64,000 bases of DNA from Rhizobium ruizarguesonis. Lineage in GTDB: Bacteria > Pseudomonadota > Alphaproteobacteria > Rhizobiales > Rhizobiaceae. Where the stretch lies: contig NZ_PQIG01000068.1 in NCBI RefSeq assembly GCF_012349115.1, positions 1-64,000 of the forward strand. The letters run 5' to 3'. Made by a program: the position numbers and the translations under genes. Below are positions 25,899 to 34,074 of the stretch, one piece after another. The notes below the pieces were generated by a model. The model ran no database searches and was not told the origin of the DNA. It saw only the letters and a list, made by a program, of their open reading frames with translations. The first letter of the stretch is position 1. Every line of letters starts with the position of its first letter.

Positions 25899-28415
25899 TC
25901 ACAGGTCTTCGACGACGAAATTCACCAGTCGCCCCGGGACCAGAACTTCCTTGACCACCGTTTTGCCGTCGAGCAAGGCCATGACAGCGGGTTCGGATCG
26001 CGCCGCCGCAAGCAGCGCCTCGCCGAGGTCGGCGGCGGCTTCGAAGCGGTGGCGAACCTTGCCGTTGATCTGCACGACATATTCGCGGGTCTCCATCTCG
26101 ATCATTGCAGGATCGAAGGTGGGCCAGGAAACCCATGTCAGTGTTTCCCCGTGACCAAGCTTGCTCCATAACTCCTCCGCGATGTGAGGCGCAAAGGGTG
26201 CGAGCAACAGCACGAATGTCTCCACCACTTCGCGCGGACGCTCTGCTTCCACCGTCAGTGCGTTAGCCAGTTCCATCAGCCGGGAAACCGCGGTATTGAA
26301 CCGAATTGCTTCGATATCCGCCGTCACGGTCTTCACCGTCTGGTGGCGCAAGCGCAGAAGCTGCGGGCCGGGGGCCGCCTCCAGCACCACTGGAGAGAGT
26401 CCGTCGCTCTCGTCGCAGACAATACGCCAAGCACGCTCCAGAAACCGACGCACGCCGATCACGCCAGCGGTCTGCCAGGGTTTTGCCGCGTCCAGAGGTC
26501 CCATGAACATCTCGTACAGGCGCAAGGCGTCGGCCCCGAACTGATGGACGACATCGTCGGGATTAACAACGTTCAGCTGCGACTTCGACATCTTCTCGAC
26601 GGCGCGCTGCACTTCGACCGACCCAGCGAACCATCTACCCTCCTCTCCGACAACGGAAGACGGCGCGTAATACCGGCCCGCCGCATCGCGGTAGGAATGA
26701 GCAAGGATCATGCCTTGGTTGAACAGCCGCTGGAACGGCTCATCCGTCGAAACGACGCCGATGTCGTAGAGCACCTTATGCCAGAAGCGGGCATAGAGCA
26801 GATGCAGGACCGCGTGCTCGGCGCCGCCGACATAGAGATCGACCGGCATCCAATAGCGCTCGGCCTCGCGCCCGACGGGTTCGCTGGTGTTCTCCGGATC
26901 GAGGAACCTGAGATAATACCAGCAGGACCCCGCCCATTGCGGCATCGTGTTGGTCTCCCGCCGTGCCGGAATGTCGGTGCCCGGCACGATCGTTTCGACC
27001 CAGGCCTGCGCACGGGCAAGCGGCGGTTCGCCATCCGGCGTCGGAGCGTAGTCGTCCAGTTCAGGCGGCAGCAGCGGCAGGCATTCCTCAGGCAGCGGCA
27101 TCACCGAGCCATCAGCCAGATGCAGCACCGGGATCGGCTCACCCCAGTAGCGCTGGCGGGAAAACAGCCAGTCGCGCAGGCGGTACATGACCTTCGGCCA
27201 GCCCGCGCCGTTCGCCTGCAGCCAGGCGATGATGGCGGATCTCGCCTCCGGCGAGCCCAGGCCATCCAGGAAGCCGGAGTTGACCATCGCCCCCTCGCCC
27301 TCATAAGCCGCCTTTTCGATATCGTCCTCGCTGTCGATCACGCGAATGATCGGCAGCTCGTGCGCATGGGCAAAAGCGTAATCGCGCGCGTCATGAGCCG
27401 GCACCGCCATCAGGGCGCCGGTGCCGTAGCCAGCCAGCACGTAATCGGCCACCCAAACCGGCAGCCGGGCTCCGTTGGCAGGGTTGATCGCATAAGCGCC
27501 GGTGAAGATGCCCGTCTTCTCGCGCCCGGCATCGGCCCGTACAGTCTCTTCCAATCCTTCGGCCTCGGCAATATAGGCGGCCACCGCCTTGCGCATTTCC
27601 GGCTCGACGATGGCGGCAACTGCAGGATGCTCCGGCGCGAGCAGGATATAGCTTGCTCCGAACAGGGTCTCTGGGCGCGTCGTGAAGACGGTGATGACCT
27701 CTTTGCCGTGCTCGAGCGGAAACCGGATTTCGGCGCCCTCGGAACGTCCGATCCAGTTGCGCTGCATGGTTTTCAGGTTTTCGGGCCAGTCGAGGCCGTC
27801 CAGTCCCTGTAGCAGCCGATCGGCATAGGCCGTGATGCGCAGCATCCACTGGCGCATCCTGCGGCGAATGACGGGATCGCCGGTCTCGACATAGCGCCCG
27901 TCCTTGACCTCCTCGTCGGCAAGCACCGCGTTCTGGGCCGGGCACCAGTTGACCGCAACCTCCGCCTGATAGGCGAGGCCCTTCTCGAACAGCTTCAGGA
28001 AGATCCACTGCGTCCAGCGCACATAGGCGGGGTCGGTCGTGGCGAACTCGCGGCTCCAGTCATAGGAGAAACCCAACCTCTGCACCTGCCCGCGAAACGT
28101 CTCGATATTGCGCTTCGTCGTGATGTCGGGATGCACACCAGTCCGCATCGCGTGGCGCTCCGCCGGCAGGCCGAAACTGTCCCATCCCATCGGATGCAAG
28201 ACATTGAAGCCGCGCATGCGTTTGTAGCGGCACGTGATATCAGTGGCCGTATAGCCGAGAGGATGGCCGACATGCAGGCCCGCACCGGAAGGATATGGGA
28301 ACATGTCGAGTGCGTAGAATTTCGGTCTGGCCGGATCGATTTCCGCTCGGAAGATATGGTGGTCGGCCCAATAAGCCTGCCACTTCGGTTCGATCTTTGT
28401 GGGATCATAAGGCAT
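25899..28415 (-). CDS. leuS: Leucyl-tRNA synthetase, Firmicutes-type (probable second copy)
   Basis: An 838-residue class Ia synthetase that charges tRNA-Leu. The HIGH motif is HVGH (48-51) and the KMSKS motif spans 608-612. The CP1 editing domain is intact (FTTRPETLFGASY; MAVPAHDARDYAFA). The N-terminal sequence FPYPSGAGLHVGHPLGYTATDI and the following FGLPAERHA, TQWIFLKLFEKGLAYQAEVAVNWCPAQNAVLADEEV follow the Bacillus/cyanobacterial pattern; the usual rhizobial LeuRS, as I recall it, begins with FPYPSGRIHMGHVRNY and is about 876 residues. It therefore looks like an acquired extra copy. Solitary duplicate synthetases often give resistance to synthetase inhibitors (for example agrocin 84 immunity), which is possible here but unproven. 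ATG with AGGAG six bases upstream. Confidence 0.93.
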   Translation of the reverse strand: MPYDPTKIEPKWQAYWADHHIFRAEIDPARPKFYALDMFPYPSGAGLHVGHPLGYTATDITCRYKRMRGFNVLHPMGWDSFGLPAERHAMRTGVHPDITTKRNIETFRGQVQRLGFSYDWSREFATTDPAYVRWTQWIFLKLFEKGLAYQAEVAVNWCPAQNAVLADEEVKDGRYVETGDPVIRRRMRQWMLRITAYADRLLQGLDGLDWPENLKTMQRNWIGRSEGAEIRFPLEHGKEVITVFTTRPETLFGASYILLAPEHPAVAAIVEPEMRKAVAAYIAEAEGLEETVRADAGREKTGIFTGAYAINPANGARLPVWVADYVLAGYGTGALMAVPAHDARDYAFAHAHELPIIRVIDSEDDIEKAAYEGEGAMVNSGFLDGLGSPEARSAIIAWLQANGAGWPKVMYRLRDWLFSRQRYWGEPIPVLHLADGSVMPLPEECLPLLPPELDDYAPTPDGEPPLARAQAWVETIVPGTDIPARRETNTMPQWAGSCWYYLRFLDPENTSEPVGREAERYWMPVDLYVGGAEHAVLHLLYARFWHKVLYDIGVVSTDEPFQRLFNQGMILAHSYRDAAGRYYAPSSVVGEEGRWFAGSVEVQRAVEKMSKSQLNVVNPDDVVHQFGADALRLYEMFMGPLDAAKPWQTAGVIGVRRFLERAWRIVCDESDGLSPVVLEAAPGPQLLRLRHQTVKTVTADIEAIRFNTAVSRLMELANALTVEAERPREVVETFVLLLAPFAPHIAEELWSKLGHGETLTWVSWPTFDPAMIEMETREYVVQINGKVRHRFEAAADLGEALLAAARSEPAVMALLDGKTVVKEVLVPGRLVNFVVEDL

Positions 28416-28805
28416 GAATTACTCCTGGCGCCGGCCGGCTTTGCGGCGTGTCCTGAAAAATGGAGGCGTTCTGTGGTTCAGGAGCAGCTACGGCTGCCGG
28501 TGCTCCGGTGACGTCCGGCAGCCGCGGCTAAGTCGAAACGCGCGCGGAGTTGCGGCGCAGGACGTCTGCGCGACGCTCCGGACGAAAAAGGCGCGATGTG
28601 GCTTTGGAAACGATCTGGTGTCCATGGACTGTGGCTCAAGGCAAATAAGGAGAAAGCAAACGACAGTGTTAACTCGGCTCCGATCAGGAGGCCGTGGTGG
28701 TAAGTCGTGCGTCGCGTGCGCGAGCGTCTGCTGCTTGAGTTGCCATAACCATGAACCAAGAGTGCCCGATATGATCGCTTCTGCCAAGAGTGCATTCGCG
28801 CGAAA
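28416..28805 (-). promoter_or_regulatory. Leader region of leuS with strong stem-loop
   Basis: 390 bases upstream of leuS and downstream of the LysR stop. A perfect nine-base-pair stem (28492-28500 with 28515-28523, GGCTGCCGG/CCGGCAGCC) lies about 80 bases before the leuS start, and a smaller CTGAA/TTCAG pair lies at 28453-28481. No T-run follows, so it is not a plain terminator. I see no T-box element and no convincing leucine-rich leader peptide. The promoter presumably lies in the distal half. Confidence 0.4.
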
Positions 28806-29714
28806 TCAGGATCTGTTCAAATCCCGCGGCGCGCTCTTTACCAGTTGTTCGAGCACCGCCGCGACCTTCGGGTTACGCACCTCGCCGCGCCGGGTAATCG
28901 CGTAGATGCTCCGGTAGGTGGATGACGCCAGCGGCTTGACGGTCAGGCCTTCGCCAAAATCTCGAAGCGCCAGTCCGGGCATCACCGAAATCGAGCAACC
29001 GGCTTCGACAAGTGCGAACACCACTTCGAAGCTGTCACTGAAGCCGTTGATGACAGGCTCGAAACCGATGTCGCGGCAGGCCTGGCGGATGGCCATGGAA
29101 TAGGCGCTAGAGGCGACGTCGAGCGCCCAATGTTCATCCCTCAGCTGTGCGAGTTCGATGATGGGCTCGCTCTCCAGCCTGTGGCCAGCGGGCAGAAGCA
29201 CGAAGAGCTGGTCGCGGCAGAGGAACAGCGTGTCGGCCGTGCCCTCCAGCGTATACGGATTGAACGATATGTCGTCGGCAATGACGATATCGGCCTGCCA
29301 GGCCCGGAGTGCCGCCACGCCTTCGGCAGGTCCCATCGTCGTCATGACGATGTTGAGATGCGGATGGTGGATCGCGAGCTCGCGCATCGCGGCCGGAATG
29401 AAGGAGGACGCCGCGGACGGTTGGGTGGCGATCCTCAGGTCACCGGCGACGATATTCTGCAGCTCGGCAATATCGGTCTTGGCTTCCTCGACAATGCTGA
29501 ATATCCGATCGGCATGCACAACGAGCCGTTGGCCGGCCGGTGTCAGCGTCACCCCTCGCCCGCGTCGCTCGACGAGCGCAATGCCGATTTCGTCCTCCAA
29601 CTGGGCGATTTGCTGAGAAACCGCCGACGACGAAATGCCGATAGCATCGGCCACCGCCGCCATTGTCTCGCGGCGCGAAAGCTCGCGAAGCGTCCGTAAT
29701 CTGAAAAAATCCAA
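28806..29714 (-). CDS. LysR family transcriptional regulator
   Basis: A 302-residue LysR-type regulator. The helix-turn-helix is at residues 1-60 (RETMAAVADAIGISSSAVSQQIAQLEDEIG) and the effector-binding domain fills the rest. It starts with TTG (29712-29714), six bases from GGGAG. It is divergent from the C39-like peptidase/ligase/NTPase operon across an AT-rich gap, the classic arrangement for a LysR regulator and its target. It is also followed, in the same direction, by the leuS leader. Confidence 0.88.
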   Translation of the reverse strand: MDFFRLRTLRELSRRETMAAVADAIGISSSAVSQQIAQLEDEIGIALVERRGRGVTLTPAGQRLVVHADRIFSIVEEAKTDIAELQNIVAGDLRIATQPSAASSFIPAAMRELAIHHPHLNIVMTTMGPAEGVAALRAWQADIVIADDISFNPYTLEGTADTLFLCRDQLFVLLPAGHRLESEPIIELAQLRDEHWALDVASSAYSMAIRQACRDIGFEPVINGFSDSFEVVFALVEAGCSISVMPGLALRDFGEGLTVKPLASSTYRSIYAITRRGEVRNPKVAAVLEQLVKSAPRDLNRS

Positions 29715-29887
29715 ACTTGGCTCCCTCGGCTGATCAATCGGCCATAATTTCTAATCTATATCCTTATTTTAATTAAGTAGACCTACGGAAAAACGCCCCC
29801 TACCGTCGGATCGTCAGCGTGCATCGGTTCGAAAAAAGCCAAGATTGCCCGCCATCTCAAGAGACGAGTCACGGGGATATCGACAGG
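29715..29887. promoter_or_regulatory. Divergent promoter region, LysR and peptidase operon
   Basis: 173 bases, strongly AT-rich at 29745-29785 (TAATTTCTAATCTATATCC, TTTTAATTAAG), in contrast to the GC-rich surroundings. It is the likely site of both promoters and of LysR binding; no single T-N11-A box stands out. Confidence 0.5.
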
Positions 29888-30502
29888 ATGCAGCAGAGCG
29901 GCGTGCCCTATTTCAGCCAATGGGAATCACCGGGCATGACGCTGCCGGTGCTTGCCGAGGGATCGCAGGCCTTGCTCAGCGATCCGCTCTGGCGCCATTC
30001 TGGGGCCGCAACAATCGAGGAATATGCACGCTGGGCGGTCAATGTCTGCGGCATGGCCTGCCTGAAGATGATCCTTGCCGCCCGCGGTGAAATCCACCCG
30101 ACCCTCGAGCTTGCCCGCGCCTGCACCGCCTATGGCGGTTATGTCGTCAACGAGATCGATGCATCGATCAAAGGGCTGATTTACGCGCCCTTCGTCCGCT
30201 TCGCCGCCGAGCGTTTCGGACTTAGCGCGGAGACGATGACCGGCGTCAAGACGCCAGCTATTCCCGACCTTCTGTCGAAGCGCCGGTTCTTCATCGCCTC
30301 GGTGAACTCGGGCATCCGCTGGCCGGAGCGCGAGCCGCTCTCGAAAGGCGGACACCTGGTGCTGGTGACGTCAGCCTCGCAGGAGACGATTCGCTTTCAC
30401 AACCCGTCCGGTCATGACGAAGCGAGCCAGGCCGATGTGACACTGCCGCTCGCCATCTTCGACCGTTTCTTCGCCAATCGCGGCATATCGGTCGACGCCT
30501 GA
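29888..30502 (+). CDS. Peptidase C39-like (papain-fold) protein, cytosolic
   Basis: A 204-residue protein with a C39-like cysteine peptidase layout: VPYFSQWESP at the N-terminus (conserved Gln), the nucleophile region NVCGMACLKM with Cys54, His156 in KGGHLVLVTS, and an Asn/Asp position in FHNPSGHDEA. This is the pattern of double-glycine peptidases and bacteriocin-processing domains, but no transporter or signal peptide is attached. It begins the three-gene operon with the ligase and the NTPase. Substrate unknown. Start: the ATG at 29888 is used; an upstream GTG at 29819 would add 23 residues without recognisable features. Confidence 0.75.
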   Translation: MQQSGVPYFSQWESPGMTLPVLAEGSQALLSDPLWRHSGAATIEEYARWAVNVCGMACLKMILAARGEIHPTLELARACTAYGGYVVNEIDASIKGLIYAPFVRFAAERFGLSAETMTGVKTPAIPDLLSKRRFFIASVNSGIRWPEREPLSKGGHLVLVTSASQETIRFHNPSGHDEASQADVTLPLAIFDRFFANRGISVDA

Positions 30503-30536
30503 CCCTTTTCAACACCAGATCGTTTCGGAGGCTTTC

Positions 30537-31613
30537 ATGACCCCATCCCCAAACAGGCTGCGCATTGCCGTGCTTTTCGGCGGCCGCTCGGCCGAGCATG
30601 AAGTTTCCGTGCTCTCGGCAACCAATGTCATGGGCGCGCTCAAGCCCGAAAAATACGACGCCGTTCCTGTTTTCAACACCCGCGAGGGACGGTGGCTGCT
30701 GAGCAGCTTCGAGGACGGCATGCTGGCGACGCCTTCATCAGGCACGGAAATCTGCCTCGTGCCGGGCGGACGGGGCCGGATACTGGCAATTCCGGCCCAT
30801 GGCGCGCCGCATGACCTACCAAAGGTCGACATCCTGTTTCCTGTCCTCCACGGCCAGCATGGCGAGGACGGATCAGTGCAAGGCGCGGCGGAGGTGGCCC
30901 GCGTTCCACTCGCCGGTTGCGGCATCCTCGGCTCCGCCGCAGCGCTCGACAAGGACATCGCCAAGCGCCTGCTGAGGGCAGCGGGCCTGCCAGTGGCGCG
31001 TGCGGTGACGATCCATGAGGGTGCCGTCCCTTCGCTGGCAGCCTTGGAAGGCGAGCTCGGCCTGCCGCTCTTCATCAAGCCGGCGCGCCAGGGATCGTCG
31101 GTAGGCGTTGCCAAGGTCCATGCCAGCCAGGAATTCGCGCCCGCCCTTACTGAGGCCTTCCGCCACGATCGCACGCTGCTCGCCGAGGAATTCGTGCGCG
31201 GCCGTGAGATCGAATTCAGCGTCTTGGAAGATACGGCAGGAGAACTCTTCGTCTCCCGGCCGGGCGAGATCGTGCCGGCCGAAAGTCACGGCTTCTATAG
31301 CTACGATGCCAAATATATCGACGAGAAAGGTGCGGCGCTGAAAGTGCCGGCCGAACTGCCGCAGGAGATCGAGACCGCCATGCGCGACGTGGCCGCAAAA
31401 GCCTTCAGAGCCGTCGGCTGCGATGGCATGGCCCGCATCGACTTCTTCCTGACGGATGACATGCGGTTCCTCGTCAATGAAATCAACACCATCCCCGGCT
31501 TCACCGATATCAGCATGTATTCCAAGGCGATGGCGGCAAGCGGCGTCACCTACGCCGAAATCATCGACCGCCTAGTGGACCACGGCCTGGCGCGCGCCCG
31601 ACGGGCCGACTGA
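30537..31613 (+). CDS. D-alanine--D-alanine ligase paralogue (DdlA type, ATP-grasp)
   Basis: A 358-residue ATP-grasp ligase. The N-terminal domain has GGRSAEHEVSVLSATNV; substrate and ATP sites include HGQHGEDGSVQG, KPARQGSSVGV and NEINTIPGFT. The omega-loop tyrosine is present in FYSYDAKYID, which in characterised Ddl enzymes favours D-Ala-D-Ala rather than D-Ala-D-lactate formation. Rhizobia carry a housekeeping ddlB in the mur/fts cluster, so this is an additional copy. Placed between a C39-like peptidase and a P-loop NTPase under a divergent LysR gene, it may make another dipeptide. GGAGG lies five bases before the ATG. Confidence 0.88.
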   Translation: MTPSPNRLRIAVLFGGRSAEHEVSVLSATNVMGALKPEKYDAVPVFNTREGRWLLSSFEDGMLATPSSGTEICLVPGGRGRILAIPAHGAPHDLPKVDILFPVLHGQHGEDGSVQGAAEVARVPLAGCGILGSAAALDKDIAKRLLRAAGLPVARAVTIHEGAVPSLAALEGELGLPLFIKPARQGSSVGVAKVHASQEFAPALTEAFRHDRTLLAEEFVRGREIEFSVLEDTAGELFVSRPGEIVPAESHGFYSYDAKYIDEKGAALKVPAELPQEIETAMRDVAAKAFRAVGCDGMARIDFFLTDDMRFLVNEINTIPGFTDISMYSKAMAASGVTYAEIIDRLVDHGLARARRAD

Positions 31614-31628
31614 GACGGGAGCTTGATC

Positions 31629-32174
31629 ATGAACAGGCTGGTCTTGATTTCGGGATGTTCCGGCGGCGGAAAATCGAAGCTTCTTGCGGAACTTGCCGCT
31701 CGCGGTCATGCCATCGTCGAAGAGCCCGGCCGACGGATCGTCAAACAGGAACTCGAAGGCGACGGCGCAGCCCTGCCCTGGGTCGACATGGCGGCCTTTG
31801 CCCGCCGCGCAATCGAGATGGCGATGGCTGACTACACGACGGCGCGTGAGCAGACCGGCTGGACGTTCTTCGATCGCGGGCTGATCGATGCGGCGGCAGC
31901 GCTGCAGCACCTGACTGGAGAACCGGTCCTGGAAAAATTGAGCGCCGCCCACCGCTATCACCCGAGGGTTTTTCTCACGCCGCCGTGGCCCGAAATCTAC
32001 ACGACCGACCCCGAGCGGCGCCATGGCTTCGACGAGGCGGTCGCCGAATATGATCGACTTGCCGCCGTCTATCCCACGCTCGGCTACGACATCGTCATGC
32101 TGCCGAAAATCGCGGTCACCGACCGGGCGGATTTCATCCTCGACTACCTCCTTCGGGAAACGAGGCAGCAGTAG
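31629..32174 (+). CDS. P-loop AAA family ATPase/kinase-like protein
   Basis: A 181-residue nucleotide-binding protein with Walker A SGCSGGGKSK (residues 7-16), a conserved HAIVEEPGRRIV and a Walker-B-like FFDRGLIDAAAAL. It resembles the AAA_28 (NadR/thymidylate-kinase-like) family of small phosphotransferases whose substrates are mostly unknown. It starts 15 bases after the ligase stop, with GGGAG seven bases before the ATG, so it belongs to the same operon. A kinase acting on a small molecule handled by the ligase is one possibility, but this is speculation. Confidence 0.8.
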   Translation: MNRLVLISGCSGGGKSKLLAELAARGHAIVEEPGRRIVKQELEGDGAALPWVDMAAFARRAIEMAMADYTTAREQTGWTFFDRGLIDAAAALQHLTGEPVLEKLSAAHRYHPRVFLTPPWPEIYTTDPERRHGFDEAVAEYDRLAAVYPTLGYDIVMLPKIAVTDRADFILDYLLRETRQQ

Positions 32175-32218
32175 ACGAGATCGCCAGGGTGTCTCTCGGC
32201 CGCCTTCACAAAAAGGGC

Positions 32219-32836
32219 TCAGCGCCTGCGAAAAACGCACCACTGGAACGACTGCCGGCCACCGCCGGGTGTCGTGTGTTCCTCCCGCCAGTCACGCTGA
32301 AGCGCGAAGGTGGACGAGAACTCGGTCGTAAGCGCCACCGCGTCGTAACGCTGGACCGGCAAGCCGCTGCACCGTTCCGGCCCGTCCGGCGCGAAGGTCG
32401 CGATGATGACGACGCTGCCCGGCGCCGTGCCGGTTTCGAGTGCTCGACGATAGGCCAGCCGCTGCTCGGGTTCGGTGAGGAAGTGAAAAACGGCGCGGTC
32501 GTGCCACACATCGTAATGGCGGTCGGGCTGCCATGAAGTGACGTCGGCAACCACCCAGGCGATCCGGGCGGCTTCATCCCGCAGCCGCGCCTTGGCGACC
32601 TCGAGCGCCGGCGCGGCGATATCGAGGACGGTGAGGTCGGACCACCCGCGCTCGACAAGACGATCGACAAGGCTCGATGCGCCGCCGCCCACATCGATCA
32701 GCGAGGCCATGGCCGGCAGTTGCAGCTCGTCAAGCGCCCGCAAGGAAGGCTCGGGCGTCGGCTGATACCAGCTGACGCTGTCGGCAGATTTCGTGCGGTA
32801 GACCTCGTCCCAGTGTTCCCGCTTCTCGCCTGTCAT
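32219..32836 (-). CDS. Class I SAM-dependent methyltransferase
   Basis: A 205-residue methyltransferase. Motif I is SLIDVGGGASSLVDRL (about residues 45-60), followed by LTVLDIAAPAL and a DVWHDRAVFHFL motif around 105-120. The HWDEVYRTKSADSVSWYQP N-terminus is common to a family of thiopurine-methyltransferase-like or unassigned methyltransferases. The substrate is not evident. It is convergent with the NTPase gene 44 bases away and is separated from the GNAT gene by a palindromic repeat. Confidence 0.85.
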   Translation of the reverse strand: MTGEKREHWDEVYRTKSADSVSWYQPTPEPSLRALDELQLPAMASLIDVGGGASSLVDRLVERGWSDLTVLDIAAPALEVAKARLRDEAARIAWVVADVTSWQPDRHYDVWHDRAVFHFLTEPEQRLAYRRALETGTAPGSVVIIATFAPDGPERCSGLPVQRYDAVALTTEFSSTFALQRDWREEHTTPGGGRQSFQWCVFRRR

Positions 32837-32869
32837 CCGATATCCCCATCTCTTGCCGAGCCCGATATC

Positions 32870-32915
32870 CTACAGCGCCGAGCGTCTTTTCAGACGCGCA
32901 AAGGACGCTGTAGCG
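32870..32915. repeat. Rhizobial palindrome (CTACAGCG type)
   Basis: Outer arms CTACAGCG and CGCTGTAG flank an inner stem GCGTC/GACGC with a TTTTCA loop. This element, as recalled, is abundant in Rhizobium and Sinorhizobium intergenic DNA. It lies between the methyltransferase start and the GNAT gene stop. Confidence 0.75.
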
Positions 32916-33001
32916 CTTTCAAGTATGTAGTAGCTGATCAACATGTAGGGACTGAGACGTCTGCAACCAATCGCAATGCGCCCAAGACCATGTTCCGCGT
33001 T

Positions 33002-33511
33002 TCAGGAAGCGAGGTGCCGGTAAACGAGATCGGCAGGATCCATTCGGGGTGCTATGGGATCAAGACGCGCGCCCAGCCGTTCCGCAACGGCAGCAGATGC
33101 GACATTGCCGGGAGCGATATAGCTGACGAGCGACGGCAACTTGAGCGTCGCGAAGGCCCAGTTGCGTAGCCCGAACGCCGCTTCGGTCGCATAGCCTCTG
33201 CCCTCGTATCCCTCGTAGACGAACCAGCCCAGTTCCTTTTCCGGAAAAAGCGGCCCGTGATTGATCCCCACCTGGCCGACGCATTCGCCGGTTTCGCCAA
33301 GCTCGATCATCAGCGCTCCATGCCCGAAAAGCTGCCACAGGGCGACGTCGTGACAGAACATCCCCCATGCCGCACGCAGATCGAACGGGCCACCCATTCC
33401 GACGGATCGCGGCGACGCCATGATCTGCGCATAGGCAGCGAAATCGTCGATCTCTGGCATGCGAAGCCTAAGACGCTCGGTTCGAATGGTCATCGCGCCC
33501 GCTTCGGACAT
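33002..33511 (-). CDS. GNAT family N-acetyltransferase (RimJ/RimL-like)
   Basis: A 169-residue acetyltransferase with the RimJ-like start RTERLRLRMPEIDDFAAYAQIM, the acetyl-CoA-binding region GWFVYEGYEGRGYATEAAFGLRNWAF (R/Q-x-x-G-x-A variant EGRGYA) and a C-terminal AVAERLGAR. It transfers acetyl groups to an unknown amine. AAGG lies seven bases before the chosen ATG; a second ATG six codons in is also possible. Confidence 0.85.
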   Translation of the reverse strand: MSEAGAMTIRTERLRLRMPEIDDFAAYAQIMASPRSVGMGGPFDLRAAWGMFCHDVALWQLFGHGALMIELGETGECVGQVGINHGPLFPEKELGWFVYEGYEGRGYATEAAFGLRNWAFATLKLPSLVSYIAPGNVASAAVAERLGARLDPIAPRMDPADLVYRHLAS

Positions 33512-33567
33512 GTCGTTGCCTTCTCTGTCAAGTTGGGTTTGGAGTTTCGGCCGTTGAACGGAATATT

Positions 33568-34062
33568 CTAGCTTTCAAATGCCGGGGCGAATTGCAACGT
33601 CCCGCTTGGCGGAGATCCGCGAAAGACAATTCTCTGCACGAGCCGCGTATCGAGGTCGAGGTACGTCAATTGTCCGTCGCTGCTGAAACCGACACGGCTG
33701 TAGATCTCGGGATTGCCGATCAGGGCGCATCCGCTGGCGCCCATCCCCTTCAGCAGTTCCAGACCCCTTGTGATCAGCACCTTGCCGATCCCTTGCCGCT
33801 GTCTCTCCGGCTTGACCGATATCGGACCCAATCCGAACCAGCCTTCATGCATGCCGTTGATCGTCACCGGCGAAAACGCCACATGCCCGAGAATCTCGCC
33901 GCCCTGCTCGGCCACTAGCGATATCTTGAGATCGCCCGCCGCGCGAAGCCTTCGGACAATCTCCGCTTCCGTACCGTCGCTGTAGGGCATCGGCTTGAAG
34001 GCGGTCGAGGTCAGATCATGGATCGCGTCGATATCCTCCGGCGTTTCGTCTCGGATAAGCAT
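33568..34062 (-). CDS. GNAT family N-acetyltransferase (YhbS-like)
   Basis: A 164-residue acetyltransferase of the YhbS-like group: LIRDETPEDIDAIHDLTSTAF at the N-terminus, LGPISVKPERQRQGIGKVLITRGLE with the acetyl-CoA Q/RxxGxG/A motif, and GCALIGNPEIYSRVGFS. The ATG (34060-34062) is chosen over an upstream TTG. It follows the nitrilase gene by 12 bases, so they are likely co-transcribed. Confidence 0.87.
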   Translation of the reverse strand: MLIRDETPEDIDAIHDLTSTAFKPMPYSDGTEAEIVRRLRAAGDLKISLVAEQGGEILGHVAFSPVTINGMHEGWFGLGPISVKPERQRQGIGKVLITRGLELLKGMGASGCALIGNPEIYSRVGFSSDGQLTYLDLDTRLVQRIVFRGSPPSGTLQFAPAFES

Positions 34063-34074
34063 CTCTATCAATCC

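Noticed and set aside
28478..28795. Small open frames in the leuS leader as a leucine-rich attenuator peptide
   Set aside because: No run of leucine codons close to the stem-loops and no convincing ribosome site; no T-box elements either.
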